The position numbers were made by a program, and so were the translations under genes. Below, piece after piece: positions 48,336-57,599 of a DNA stretch of 64,000 nt (position 1 is the stretch's first letter; every line of letters begins with the position of its first letter). The DNA is from Streptomyces spinosus (lineage in GTDB: Bacteria > Actinomycetota > Actinomycetes > Streptomycetales > Streptomycetaceae), in NCBI RefSeq assembly GCF_020400655.1, contig NZ_JAINRC010000004.1, positions 310,001 through 374,000 on the forward strand. Direction: 5' to 3'. Below the pieces are notes generated by a model. It ran no database searches. It saw nothing but the letters and a program-made list of their open reading frames with translations, and was not told the origin of the DNA.

Positions 48336-49747
48336 CGGGCGGCAACCTCACCCTCGGCACCGGTCTCGACGAGCGCCTGGGCGACGCTCTCCAGACCCAC
48401 CGAACGGGACGCCTTCACGAGCACGACGTCCCCCGGGCGCAACTCGCTGCGCAGCAGGTCGATCGCCGCCTGTGCGTCGGACACGTGCACCGACTCCTCA
48501 CCCCACGAACCCTCGTTATATGCGCCCAATTGCAGCCAGGAGGCCTCAATCCCCCCGACGGCGACGAGCTTGCTGACGTTGAGCCGGACGGCGAGCCGTC
48601 CGACGGCGTCGTGCTCGGCGAGCGCCTCGTCCCCCAGCTCGGCCATCTTGCCGAGCACCGCCCACGTGCGGCGCCCCTTGCCCATGGCCGCGAGTGCCCT
48701 GAGGGCGGCCCGCATGGACTCGGGGTTGGCGTTGTAGGCGTCGTTGACGATGGTCACGCCGTCCGGGCGCTCGGTGACCTCCATGCGCCAGCGGGAGAGG
48801 GAGCCCGCCTCGGAGAGCGCGGTGGCGATCTCTTCCGCGGACATGCCCAGCTCATGGGCGACGGCGGCCGCGGCGAGCGCGTTCGACACGTGGTGCTCAC
48901 CGTACAGGCGCATCGTCAGATCACTTGCACCGGAGGGTGTGTGAAGCCTGAAGGAGGGCTGTCCGCTGTCCGTGAGTCGTACGTTCTCGGCCCGTACGTC
49001 CGCTTCGGCCGACTCTCCGAAAAGGACCACCTTCGCCTTGGTACGGGAGGCCATGGCGCGCACCAGCGGGTCGTCGGCGTTGAGGACCGCGACGCCGCCC
49101 TCCTCGGCCGGGGGAAGCGCCTCCACGAGTTCGCCCTTGGCCTGGGCGATCTGCTCACGTCCGCCGAACTCGCCGATGTGGGCGCTGCCGACGTTGAGCA
49201 CCAGGCCGATCCTCGGCGGGGTGAGGCCGGTGAGGTAGCGGATGTGCCCGATGCCCCGGGCGCCCATCTCCAGTACGAGGAAGCGGGTTTCCTCGGTGGC
49301 GGACAGGGCGGTCAGCGGCAGCCCGATCTCGTTGTTGAGCGAGCCCGGCGTGAACACCGTCGGCGCCTTGCGCCGGAGCACCTGGGCGATGAGGTCCTTG
49401 GTGCTGGTCTTGCCGGCCGAGCCGGTCAGGGCGACGAGGGTCGCGCCAAGCCGGCGTACGACGTGCCGGGCGAGGGCGCCGAGGGCCGTCTGGACGTCCT
49501 CGACGACGATCGCGGGAACGCCGACCGGGCGGGAGGCCAGCACGGCGACCGCGCCGGCCTCGGTCACCGCGCGGGCGTAGTCGTGGCCGTCCACGCGCTC
49601 GCCGACGAAGGCGGCGAACAGGCTGCCGGGCACCACCTCGCGGGAGTCCCGGACGACCGGTCCCGTGACCTGTACGGACGGATCCGGTATGTCGTGCGTC
49701 TGCCCGCCGACGACTGCTGCGATCTCGGCGAGGGAGAGGGCGATCAC
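48332..49747 (-). CDS. murF: UDP-MurNAc-tripeptide:D-Ala-D-Ala ligase
   Basis: MurF (471 residues) adds D-Ala-D-Ala. The ATP loop is ALTGSAGKTSTKDL, followed by PGSLNNEIGLPLTAL, EMGARGIGHI and NDAYNANPESMRAAL. It starts at GTG 49747 behind CCAGGGGAAG. The 28-base gap from murE contains an exact second copy of the murE 3' end. Confidence 0.96.
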   Translation of the reverse strand: MIALSLAEIAAVVGGQTHDIPDPSVQVTGPVVRDSREVVPGSLFAAFVGERVDGHDYARAVTEAGAVAVLASRPVGVPAIVVEDVQTALGALARHVVRRLGATLVALTGSAGKTSTKDLIAQVLRRKAPTVFTPGSLNNEIGLPLTALSATEETRFLVLEMGARGIGHIRYLTGLTPPRIGLVLNVGSAHIGEFGGREQIAQAKGELVEALPPAEEGGVAVLNADDPLVRAMASRTKAKVVLFGESAEADVRAENVRLTDSGQPSFRLHTPSGASDLTMRLYGEHHVSNALAAAAVAHELGMSAEEIATALSEAGSLSRWRMEVTERPDGVTIVNDAYNANPESMRAALRALAAMGKGRRTWAVLGKMAELGDEALAEHDAVGRLAVRLNVSKLVAVGGIEASWLQLGAYNEGSWGEESVHVSDAQAAIDLLRSELRPGDVVLVKASRSVGLESVAQALVETGAEGEVAAR

Positions 49748-49756
49748 AAGTTCTTC

Positions 49757-49796
49757 CCCTGGGTCTTCTGGATTTTCATCCCTGGGTCTTCTGGAT
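49757..49796 (-). repeat. 17-bp direct repeat of the murE 3' end before murF
   Basis: ATCCAGAAGACCCAGGG (minus strand) occurs at 49796-49780, where it encodes the last codons of murE, and again at 49773-49757, just after the stop. The period is 23 bases. The second copy supplies the GGG of the murF Shine-Dalgarno. Confidence 0.85.
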
Positions 49797-51431
49797 GGCT
49801 TCGCGGAGCACCTGGCGGTCGTCGAAGGGACGGACCACGCCGGCGATGTCCTGGCCCTGCTCGTGGCCCTTGCCGGCGACCAGCACGGTGTCGCCGGCCT
49901 GGGCGCGGCCCACGGCGGCGGCGACGGCGGCGGCCCGGTCCTCGAAGAGCAGGACCTCGCCGCGCTCGTGCGCGGGCACGGAGGCCGCGCCCTGGAGCAT
50001 GGTCGCGAGGATGGCGAGGGGGTCCTCGGAGCGGGGGTTGTCGGAGGTCAGTACGGCCGTGTCGGCGAGGCGGGCCACGGCGGCGCCCATCGGGGCGCGC
50101 TTGGTCTGGTCGCGGTCGCCACCGCAGCCGAGGACGACGTGCAGCCGGCCCTTGGTGACCTTGCGCAGCGCCTTGAGCACCGACTCGACGGCGTCGGTCT
50201 TGTGGGCGTAGTCGACCACCGCGAGGTAGGGCTGTCCGGCGTCGACGCGCTCCAGGCGGCCCGGGACGCCCGGGACGGCGGCGATGCCGTCGGCGGCGGC
50301 CTGCGGGTCGAGTCCGGCCGCGGCGAGGGCGACGACGGCGGCGAGGGTGTTCGCGACGTTGAAGGGGCCCGGCAGCGGCGACTTGGCGTGCACGCGCTCG
50401 CCGTTCGGGCCGAGGACGGTGAACGTCGAGTCCATGGGGCCGACCTGGACGTCCTGGGCGCGCCAGTCGGCGTCGGGGTGGCCCTCGGCGGAGAAGGTGA
50501 CGACCGGCACGGTCGCCTCCTTCGCGAGCCGGCGGCCGTACTCGTCGTCGGCGTTGACCACGCCGAGCCTGCTGCGCCGTGGCGTGAACAGCTGCGCCTT
50601 GGCCTGGAAGTAGTCCTCCATGCCGGAGTGGAACTCCATGTGTTCCGGGCTGAGGTTGGTGAAGACGGCGATGTCGAAGACGCAGCCGTCGACCCGGCCG
50701 AGCACCAGGGCGTGGCTGGAGACCTCCATGGCGACCGCCTCGACGCCCCCTTCGCGCATGACGGCGAACAGGGCCTGGAGGTCGGTGGCTTCCGGCGTGG
50801 TGCGCTCGGACTTGATGCGCTCGTCGCCGATGCGGATCTCGACGGTGCCGATGAGGCCCGTCGAACGGGCGGTCCTCAGGCCGCCTTCCACCAGGTAGGC
50901 GGTGGTGGTCTTGCCGGAGGTGCCGGTGATCCCGATCTGGAGCAGGTCGCGGCCCGGGTGGTGGTAGATCGTGGCCGCCAGCTCTCCCATCCGGCCGCGC
51001 GGGTCCTCGACCACCAGGACGGGCAGCCCGGAGGCGGCGGCGCGCTCGGCGCCCGTGGGGTCGGTGAGCACGGCGACGGCGCCCAGGCTCGCGGCCTGGG
51101 TGACGAAGTCGGCGCCGTGCAGCCGGGCGCCCGGCAGGGCGGCGTACAGGTCACCGGGGCGGACCGCGCGCGAGTCGTGGGTGATCCCCGTGACCTCGGC
51201 GGCGGCTTCCGGCGCGGTGACACCCAGCTGGCCGGCGAGCTCCGCGAGGGGTGTGGCGGGAAGCGTCGTCGGCCGGGGCAGTCCCGGATACGTCACGGGT
51301 TGGCCCTTCTGGGTGATGGGGGACTGATCAGCGTGTGGCACGGCGGTGAGCGTACCGGGCGCACCCGCTCCGGAGCGAAGCGAGGGCCTGTGGGCGCCTT
51401 GGTTCCCGGGGTCCGGGGTGATCGTTGTCAC
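49776..51431 (-). CDS. murE: UDP-MurNAc-L-Ala-D-Glu:diaminopimelate ligase
   Basis: MurE (551 residues) adds diaminopimelate as the third stem residue. The ATP loop is GITGTSGKTTTAYL, and the DAP-specific signature LTSDNPRSEDP is present (DNPR is read for DAP, not Lys). The wall of Streptomyces uses LL-DAP. Compared with most MurE proteins it has about 45 extra N-terminal residues of low complexity from GTG 51431; GTG at VTYPGLPRPT (about codon 46) is a possible internal start. Confidence 0.95.
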   Translation of the reverse strand: MTTITPDPGNQGAHRPSLRSGAGAPGTLTAVPHADQSPITQKGQPVTYPGLPRPTTLPATPLAELAGQLGVTAPEAAAEVTGITHDSRAVRPGDLYAALPGARLHGADFVTQAASLGAVAVLTDPTGAERAAASGLPVLVVEDPRGRMGELAATIYHHPGRDLLQIGITGTSGKTTTAYLVEGGLRTARSTGLIGTVEIRIGDERIKSERTTPEATDLQALFAVMREGGVEAVAMEVSSHALVLGRVDGCVFDIAVFTNLSPEHMEFHSGMEDYFQAKAQLFTPRRSRLGVVNADDEYGRRLAKEATVPVVTFSAEGHPDADWRAQDVQVGPMDSTFTVLGPNGERVHAKSPLPGPFNVANTLAAVVALAAAGLDPQAAADGIAAVPGVPGRLERVDAGQPYLAVVDYAHKTDAVESVLKALRKVTKGRLHVVLGCGGDRDQTKRAPMGAAVARLADTAVLTSDNPRSEDPLAILATMLQGAASVPAHERGEVLLFEDRAAAVAAAVGRAQAGDTVLVAGKGHEQGQDIAGVVRPFDDRQVLREAIQKTQG

Positions 51432-51462
51432 GAGCTGGTTCCTGGTGTTTCCGAGGTGCTGA

Positions 51463-53436
51463 TCAGGGCTTGTAGTCGACGGGCAGGTTGGCGGCCTTCG
51501 CGCCGGTCGGCGGGACCTGGAGGGTCTTCAGGGCGAACTCCATCACCTGCTTGTAGATGGGGGCGCAGATCTGGCCGCCGAAGTAGCTGCCCGAGGTGGC
51601 GTTCTGGATGGCGCAGTAGACGGTGATCCGCGGTTTGTCGGCCGGAGCGAAGCCGGCGAAGGACGACGTGTAGCCGCGGTAGCGGCCGGTGAGCGGGTCC
51701 ACGCGGTTGGCCGTGCCGGTCTTGCCCGCGACCCGGTACCCCGGGATGCGGGCCTTGATGCCGGTGCCCTGGCCGTCGTCCACGACGGACTCCAGCATCT
51801 GCGCCAGGCTCCTGGCGGTCTTCTCGCTGACGACCCGTGTCCGTTCGGGCTTGGGCGCGGGGTCGAAGCGGCCGTCGGCGCCCTTGGTGCCGCGCACCAG
51901 GGTCGGCTGGACGCGGACGCCGCCGTTGGCGATGGTCGAGTACACGGAGGCGGCCTGCATCGCGTTGATGGAGAAGCCCTGGCCGAAAGGGATCGTGTAC
52001 TGCTGCGAGGTGGACCACTTCTGCGGCGGCGCGAGGATGCCGGCGGTCTCGCCGGGGAAGCCGAGTCCGGTGGGGCTGCCGATGCCGAACTTGCGCAGGT
52101 AGGAGTAGAGGACCTTGTTGGCCTCGGACTGGGTCCTGGCGAGTTCGCCGGTGGCCAGGATGGTGCCGATGTTGCTGGACTTGGCGAGCACGCCGTTGAG
52201 GGTCAGGTTCCAGGTGCCGTGGTCGACGTCGTCCTGGAAGAGCCGGTCGCCGCGGTGCAGCCGGTTGGGTACGACGACGTGGGTGAGCGGGGTCGCGACG
52301 TTCCGCTCCAGCACGGCCGCCATCGACATCACCTTCGCCGTGGAGCCGGGCTCGTAGGCGTCCTGCACGGCCGCGTTGCCCATGGCGTCGCCGTCGGCCT
52401 TGGACAGGTCGTTGGGGTCGAAGCCGGGCGAGTTGGCCATGGCCAGGATCTGGCCGGTGCGGGTGTCCTGGACGATGACGTAACCCCGGTCCGCCCGGGA
52501 CTTCCTCACCTGCTCGCTGATCGCGTGCTGCGCGGCCCACTGGATGTCGCGGTCGATGGTCAGCTCGACGTCGGAGCCGGGCACGGCAGGGGTCTCGGTG
52601 GACCCGGCCGTCGGCACCTGGCGCCCGCCGGCCTGGGCGTAGCGGACCTTGCCGTCCTTCCCGGACAGCTGCTTGTCCAGCTGCTGCTCGACGCCGCCGC
52701 CGCCCTGGCCGTCGGCGTTGACCCAGCCCAGTATCCCGGCGGCCAGGTCGCCGTTGGGGTAGACGCGCTGGCTGCTGGGGTCCGCGAAGACACCGGCCAG
52801 CACGTTGACGGTGGTGTGGTCCGTCTCCGACTTGTTGGTCAGCGCGGTCTTCAGGTCCTTGATCTGCTTCCAGACCTGCGGGGTCTGCCGGGTGGCTAGC
52901 CGGGTGTAGCGGGAGTTCTTGTTCGCGGGGCGCAGCTTCTTGACGAGGGTGGCCTGGTCCTGGCCGAGGATCGGCGCGAGCAGCGCGGCGGCCTTCTCCG
53001 GGCCGTCGGGGATCTTCAGCTGCGCGCGGCCGAACATCGTCGGGTCGGCCGTGATGTCGTACGCGTCCTCGCTGACGGCGAGGGCGACGCCGTTGCGGTC
53101 GGTGATCTCGCCGCGCTCGGCGGCCAGTGTGTGCACCACGTACCGGTTCTGCTCGGCCCGCGCCGTGTAGGAGCTCGCGTCGACGGCCTGGACCTGGAGC
53201 AGCCGCACCACGAAGGCGAGCAGCACCAGGGTCAGGGCGAGGCTGACCAGCCGCAGCCGGGGCCGGGGGCTGCCGAGCCGGAGGGGGCGCGACACCGGGG
53301 GCCGGCCACCGCCGGAGCGGCGGACCGGCCGGGCGGCGGGCGCGGGCTGCCGCCGGACGGCACCCCGGGGCCGGGGCGGCTTGGCGGGCCCGGGCACGCG
53401 GCGGCGCGGCGGTTGCCTGTCGGACACTTCCGTCAC
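51463..53436 (-). CDS. ftsI: Septal transpeptidase FtsI (PBP3)
   Basis: FtsI (657 residues) cross-links septal peptidoglycan. It has an Arg/Pro-rich cytoplasmic tail, one helix (LRLVSLALTLVLLAFVVRLL), the non-catalytic pedestal (RNGVALAVSEDAYDITADP) and the transpeptidase domain with SxxK in EPGSTAKVM, SxN in AKSSNIGT and KTGTA. GTG 53436 overlaps the stop of a 101-codon frame (GTGA); a GTG three codons later (53427) is an alternative. Its first 18 or so codons are present a second time 302 bases upstream. Confidence 0.94.
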   Translation of the reverse strand: MTEVSDRQPPRRRVPGPAKPPRPRGAVRRQPAPAARPVRRSGGGRPPVSRPLRLGSPRPRLRLVSLALTLVLLAFVVRLLQVQAVDASSYTARAEQNRYVVHTLAAERGEITDRNGVALAVSEDAYDITADPTMFGRAQLKIPDGPEKAAALLAPILGQDQATLVKKLRPANKNSRYTRLATRQTPQVWKQIKDLKTALTNKSETDHTTVNVLAGVFADPSSQRVYPNGDLAAGILGWVNADGQGGGGVEQQLDKQLSGKDGKVRYAQAGGRQVPTAGSTETPAVPGSDVELTIDRDIQWAAQHAISEQVRKSRADRGYVIVQDTRTGQILAMANSPGFDPNDLSKADGDAMGNAAVQDAYEPGSTAKVMSMAAVLERNVATPLTHVVVPNRLHRGDRLFQDDVDHGTWNLTLNGVLAKSSNIGTILATGELARTQSEANKVLYSYLRKFGIGSPTGLGFPGETAGILAPPQKWSTSQQYTIPFGQGFSINAMQAASVYSTIANGGVRVQPTLVRGTKGADGRFDPAPKPERTRVVSEKTARSLAQMLESVVDDGQGTGIKARIPGYRVAGKTGTANRVDPLTGRYRGYTSSFAGFAPADKPRITVYCAIQNATSGSYFGGQICAPIYKQVMEFALKTLQVPPTGAKAANLPVDYKP

Positions 53437-53456
53437 CTGCCGGGGGTCGGGGTGGG
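53383..53456. repeat. 74-bp direct repeat, copy at the ftsI start
   Basis: This segment covers the ftsI start and its first codons. It is identical over 74 bases to 53685-53758, exactly 302 bases away. Identity ends sharply on both sides. Confidence 0.95.
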
Positions 53457-53738
53457 CTGGGGGAACGGGAACGGCGTCGTCGCGCCGGCCGGGGGCGGCG
53501 TCCGGGCCGCACGCCGCCGGACGACCGGACAGCGGAGCCCGGCGCGCGGGGCCACCGGCCGTCCCTGGCACCCGCACCGGCCGCCGCCACCGGGGCGCGG
53601 CCCCATCCGGACAGGCCGGCGCCGGGAGGCGCGCGGCGACGGGCGCGGGGAGCGGTGTCCACCCGGCGCCGGCGGGCCGGAGCGGGCGGGCCCGGGCACG
53701 CGGCGGCGCGGCGGTTGCCTGTCGGACACTTCCGTCAC
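53433..53738 (-). CDS. 101-codon frame created by duplication between ftsL and ftsI
   Basis: GTG 53738 overlaps the ftsL stop, exactly as ftsI would do if it followed ftsL directly. The first 16 codons equal the FtsI N-terminus (VTEVSDRQPPRRRVPGPA). The middle is Arg/Pro/Gly-rich. The end, QPTPTPGR, equals the FtsL C-terminus, and its TGA overlaps the ftsI GTG. The duplication thus inserted one extra coupled frame in the operon. Whether the peptide is made or stable is unknown. Confidence 0.45.
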   Translation of the reverse strand: MTEVSDRQPPRRRVPGPARSGPPAPGGHRSPRPSPRASRRRPVRMGPRPGGGGRCGCQGRPVAPRAGLRCPVVRRRAARTPPPAGATTPFPFPQPTPTPGR

Positions 53739-53758
53739 CTGCCGGGGGTCGGGGTGGG
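53685..53758. repeat. 74-bp direct repeat, copy at the ftsL end
   Basis: This second copy spans the last codons of ftsL and the duplicated ftsI start. It is identical to 53383-53456. The 228 bases between the copies match neither gene obviously. Confidence 0.95.
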
Positions 53759-54313
53759 GAGCGGCTGGAGGGTGGCGGGCGGCGCGGGGGGCGCGGCCGC
53801 CGGGTCGCCCGGGGGCTGGGCCGGCACGGCGGGGGCCGGGGCGGCGGGCGGGGCCGCGGGGAGGGTGGCGCCGGCCGGGGTCATCGGCCCGGAGACGGCC
53901 GGGGCGAGCGGCCCGGGGCCGGCCGGGGCCGTGAGGGCGGCGGGCTCGGGGGCGGCGACGCCGGGGACGCCCTTGACGGTGCCGTCGGGGCCGAGGAAGG
54001 CCGGGTCGCCGCCGGGGACCATGCCGAGTTCGCGGGCGCGGCGCTGCAGGGCGTCCGGGGACGAGTAGGCGTCGATGTCGCGCTGGAGGGCCTGTTCCTC
54101 GTCGGTGAGGCTCTTCGTCCGCTTCTGCAGGTCGGCGAGTTCGAACGAGCCCTCGCTGAGCGCGGAGTTCAGCACCAGCAGTCCGATGAGGCCGCCGCCG
54201 AGGAGCAGGACGACGAGCAGGACGAAGGGGGTGCGGGCGGCCTGGGCGCGGCCGGCCGGGAGGAGCCGGGCCAGCCGGGCGGCCCTCCCCTTCAGCTCGG
54301 GTTTCCTGCTCAC
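53735..54313 (-). CDS. ftsL: FtsL-like septum protein
   Basis: The 192-residue bitopic protein has a basic N-terminus (RKPELKGRAARLARLL), one helix (TPFVLLVVLLLGGGLIGLLVL) and a short coiled coil (ELADLQKRTKSLTDEEQALQRDI) followed by RRARELGMVPGG. This is the FtsL/DivIC layout and position between rsmH and ftsI. The C-terminal third is Pro/Ala-rich and ends PTPTPGR. GTG 54313 is preceded by GGGGGAG, which lies in a duplicated segment. It recruits FtsI/FtsW through FtsQ contacts, by analogy. Confidence 0.88.
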   Translation of the reverse strand: MSRKPELKGRAARLARLLPAGRAQAARTPFVLLVVLLLGGGLIGLLVLNSALSEGSFELADLQKRTKSLTDEEQALQRDIDAYSSPDALQRRARELGMVPGGDPAFLGPDGTVKGVPGVAAPEPAALTAPAGPGPLAPAVSGPMTPAGATLPAAPPAAPAPAVPAQPPGDPAAAPPAPPATLQPLPTPTPGR

Positions 54314-54314
54314 T

Positions 54315-54353
54315 GCTCCCCCGGTGCGTGCGGGACACCGCTCCCCCGGTGCG
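54315..54353 (-). repeat. Duplicated Shine-Dalgarno segment before ftsL
   Basis: A 14-bp sequence CGCACCGGGGGAGC occurs at 54353-54340 and 54328-54315 (minus strand), 25 bases apart, just upstream of the ftsL GTG. Only the proximal copy is close enough to serve ftsL. Confidence 0.7.
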
Positions 54354-54380
54354 CGGGGGAACCCTTCCGACCCGTCTCGC

Positions 54381-55337
54381 TCACTCGACGTCCTCCCGGA
54401 TGCGCTCGGCACCCCGCAGTCTGGCCGGCGCGGCCCGGCGGTTCTCGGCGATCTCTTCCTCGGTGGGAAGTTCGGCACCACGGGTGAGCAGCTTGAGCCG
54501 CGGCTGGTAGCGCTCGGGCACGACGGGCAGCCCGGGCGGCGCGGTGGTGGCGGCCCCGGCCGCGAACACCTGCTTGACGAGCCGGTCTTCGAGCGAGTGG
54601 TACGACAGCACGGCGATGCGCCCGCCGACGTCCAGGGCCTTCACTGCGGCCGGGATCGCCCGCTCCAGGACGGACAGTTCGCCGTTGACCTCGATGCGCA
54701 GCGCCTGGAAGGTGCGCTTGGCCGGATTGCCGCCGGTGCGCTTGGCGGCCTGCGGCAGCGCGTCCCGGATGAGTTCCACCAGCCGCGCGCTGTTGGCGAA
54801 CGGCTCCTTCTCGCGCTCCCGGACGATCGCGGCGACGATCCGCTTGGCCTGCTTCTCCTCGCCGTACGCCCGCAGGATCCGCACGAGTTCGCCGGCCGGG
54901 TAGGTGTTGAGGACCTCGGCGGCGCTGATCCCGCTCGTCTGGTCCATGCGCATGTCCAGGGGCGCGTCCTGCGCGTAGGCGAAGCCCCGGCCGGCCTCGT
55001 CCAGCTGCATGGAGGAGACGCCGAGGTCGAACAGGACGCCCTGCACGCGCGCGGTGCCGAGCCGGTCCAGCACCTCGGGCAGCTCGTCGTACACGGCGTG
55101 CACGAGGGTGGCGCGGTCCCCGTGGGCGGCCAGCCGCTCACCGGACAGCCGCAGCGCCTCCTTGTCCCGGTCGAGGCCGATCAGCCGCACTCCGGGGAAC
55201 CGGACGAGCAGCGCCTCGCTGTGCCCGCCGAGGCCGAGGGTGCAGTCGACGACCACCGCGCCCGGCTGCTCCAGGGCGGGCGCCAGCAAGTCCAGGCACC
55301 GCTGGAGCATCACCGGGACGTGTCGACTCTGGCTCAA
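54381..55337 (-). CDS. rsmH: 16S rRNA (cytosine-1402-N4)-methyltransferase
   Basis: RsmH (formerly MraW, 318 residues) methylates C1402 of 16S rRNA. The SAM loop is [16 protein letters not shown], followed by [31 protein letters not shown] and [15 protein letters not shown]. The start is TTG 55337 behind GAGAGG, and it overlaps the stop of an upstream frame (TTGA). It is the first recognised gene of this dcw cluster; no mraZ precedes it. Confidence 0.95.
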   Translation of the reverse strand: MSQSRHVPVMLQRCLDLLAPALEQPGAVVVDCTLGLGGHSEALLVRFPGVRLIGLDRDKEALRLSGERLAAHGDRATLVHAVYDELPEVLDRLGTARVQGVLFDLGVSSMQLDEAGRGFAYAQDAPLDMRMDQTSGISAAEVLNTYPAGELVRILRAYGEEKQAKRIVAAIVREREKEPFANSARLVELIRDALPQAAKRTGGNPAKRTFQALRIEVNGELSVLERAIPAAVKALDVGGRIAVLSYHSLEDRLVKQVFAAGAATTAPPGLPVVPERYQPRLKLLTRGAELPTEEEIAENRRAAPARLRGAERIREDVE

Positions 55338-55498
55338 GGGGGCCTCTCAGGATCCGGCGCAGGATACGCACCGCCGCGGGTCCCCGCCAGCTCGTGAAGG
55401 GACGGCCTGCCGGCGCCGGAAGCGTCAGCCGACCGGGAGCGGGAGGAGGCCGAGCCGTACGTACGCGCCGCGCGCGTGGGGAGACGGTCCGGGCGCAT
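55334..55498 (-). CDS. Candidate 54-codon leader frame before rsmH
   Basis: ATG 55498 follows GGAGAC by eight bases, and its TGA (55334-55336) overlaps the rsmH TTG. The product [20 protein letters not shown]... is basic and Ser/Arg-rich with no helix or known motif. The overlap would explain how the poor TTG start of rsmH is reached. It lies within the transcript predicted from 55555-55582. Confidence 0.4.
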   Translation of the reverse strand: MRPDRLPTRAARTYGSASSRSRSADASGAGRPSLHELAGTRGGAYPAPDPERPP

Positions 55499-55554
55499 GC
55501 CGGGGTCTCCGGGGGTTTCACCAGCAGGAAGAGCCACGCCTCCCGCTTCGCGCC

Positions 55555-55582
55555 ACTTTAGTCCACCCTGTCTCGCGGTCAA
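55555..55582 (-). promoter_or_regulatory. Predicted dcw promoter TTGACC-N16-TAAAGT
   Basis: On the minus strand TTGACC (55582-55577), 16 bases and TAAAGT (55560-55555) make a good vegetative promoter upstream of rsmH. The predicted start is near 55548, giving about 210 bases of leader. The rest of the 55583-55743 spacer shows nothing clear. Confidence 0.6.
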
Positions 55583-55743
55583 TCAACCGGCCTGCGCGTC
55601 GCGCACCGCGCACGGGCCGGGGCGGTCATTCGAACGGATTCGTCCGTCCGGTCGGGTTCGCCCTCCGTGTGGGTTGCCTCACAATGCGCCACGATGACGG
55701 TTCCCGTCCCCTCTCACAACACGCCGGAACCCCGGGTGACCAG

Positions 55744-55749
55744 TAACGT
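55744..55749 (+). promoter_or_regulatory. -10 hexamer TAACGT for the carbonic anhydrase gene, leaderless
   Basis: TAACGT is followed by 7 bases and ATG 55757 with no Shine-Dalgarno, the same arrangement as at 23897. In-frame upstream starts exist but have no ribosome-binding site either. Confidence 0.45.
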
Positions 55750-55756
55750 CGTCGGT

Positions 55757-56305
55757 ATGACGACTTCCGCAGCAGTGCCCACTGGATCCGAAGGCGCCAT
55801 ACCGGCCGGTGACACCGTGACCGACCGCCTCGTGGAGGCCAACCGGCGGTACGCCGAGGCGTTCACGGACCCCGGCATGGACGCCAGCCCCGTTCTCCAC
55901 GTCGCCGTCGTGGCGTGCATGGACGCCCGCCTCGACCTGCACCAGGCCCTCGGCCTGCAGCTCGGTGACTGCCACACGATCCGCAACGCGGGCGGTGTGG
56001 TCACCGACGACGTCATCCGGTCGCTGACCATCAGCCAGCGCAAGCTCGGCACCCGCAGCGTCGTGCTCATCCACCACACCGGCTGTGGCCTGGAGGCGCT
56101 CACCGAGGACTTCCGCACCGAGCTGGAGATGGAGGTCGGCCAGCGGCCGTCCTGGGCGGTGGAGTCCTTCCACGACGTGGACCAGGACGTGCGCCAGTCC
56201 ATGCAGCGGGTGCGCACCTCACCGTTCCTGCTGCACACCGACGACGTCCGCGGTTTCGTCTTCGACGTGCGCACCGGTCTGCTGCGCGAGGTCGACCCGG
56301 CCTGA
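55757..56305 (+). CDS. Beta-carbonic anhydrase
   Basis: The 182-residue protein has the beta-class zinc ligands: Cys and the Asp-Arg dyad in VVACMDARLD, then His and Cys in IHHTGCG. TIRNAGGVVTDDVIRSL is the conserved dimer/active-site helix. It interconverts CO2 and bicarbonate in the cytoplasm. At 182 residues it is of the short actinobacterial type. It is divergent from the dcw operon. Confidence 0.93.
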   Translation: MTTSAAVPTGSEGAIPAGDTVTDRLVEANRRYAEAFTDPGMDASPVLHVAVVACMDARLDLHQALGLQLGDCHTIRNAGGVVTDDVIRSLTISQRKLGTRSVVLIHHTGCGLEALTEDFRTELEMEVGQRPSWAVESFHDVDQDVRQSMQRVRTSPFLLHTDDVRGFVFDVRTGLLREVDPA

Positions 56306-56399
56306 TCCGGGGTGCCGGCCCACCGCCCCGGTGCGCGTTCCGCCGTCCCCGTGCCGAAAACCCGGTCGAAAAGTCGTAAGACCGGCATCGTGCGGGCAG

Positions 56400-56408
56400 T
56401 TGTCCACA
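56400..56408 (+). other. DnaA-box-like 9-mer TTGTCCACA
   Basis: This is the second exact match to the Streptomyces DnaA box in this window, in the 247-base spacer upstream of the MoxR gene. A 10-bp palindrome GTGACGTCAC (56451-56460) lies 43 bases further on. Neither has a proven role here. Confidence 0.4.
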
Positions 56409-56552
56409 GGCGAGTGACACGAATCGGTAACGGCAGCAAGAATGCGGGGTGTGACGTCACGCGGAACTTTTCCCGCGTGGTGTCCGTGTTTCGGGGTGGG
56501 CCGGTTTCGCACGAGAGCGTCGGCCCGGAAAGAACGGGCCGAGGAGGGCCGG

Positions 56553-57598
<1,046 letters not shown>

Positions 57599-57599
<1 letters not shown>

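Noticed and set aside
56451..56460. GTGACGTCAC palindrome as a known operator
   Set aside because: No regulator can be assigned from the sequence and the site is single; kept only as a note under the DnaA box entry.
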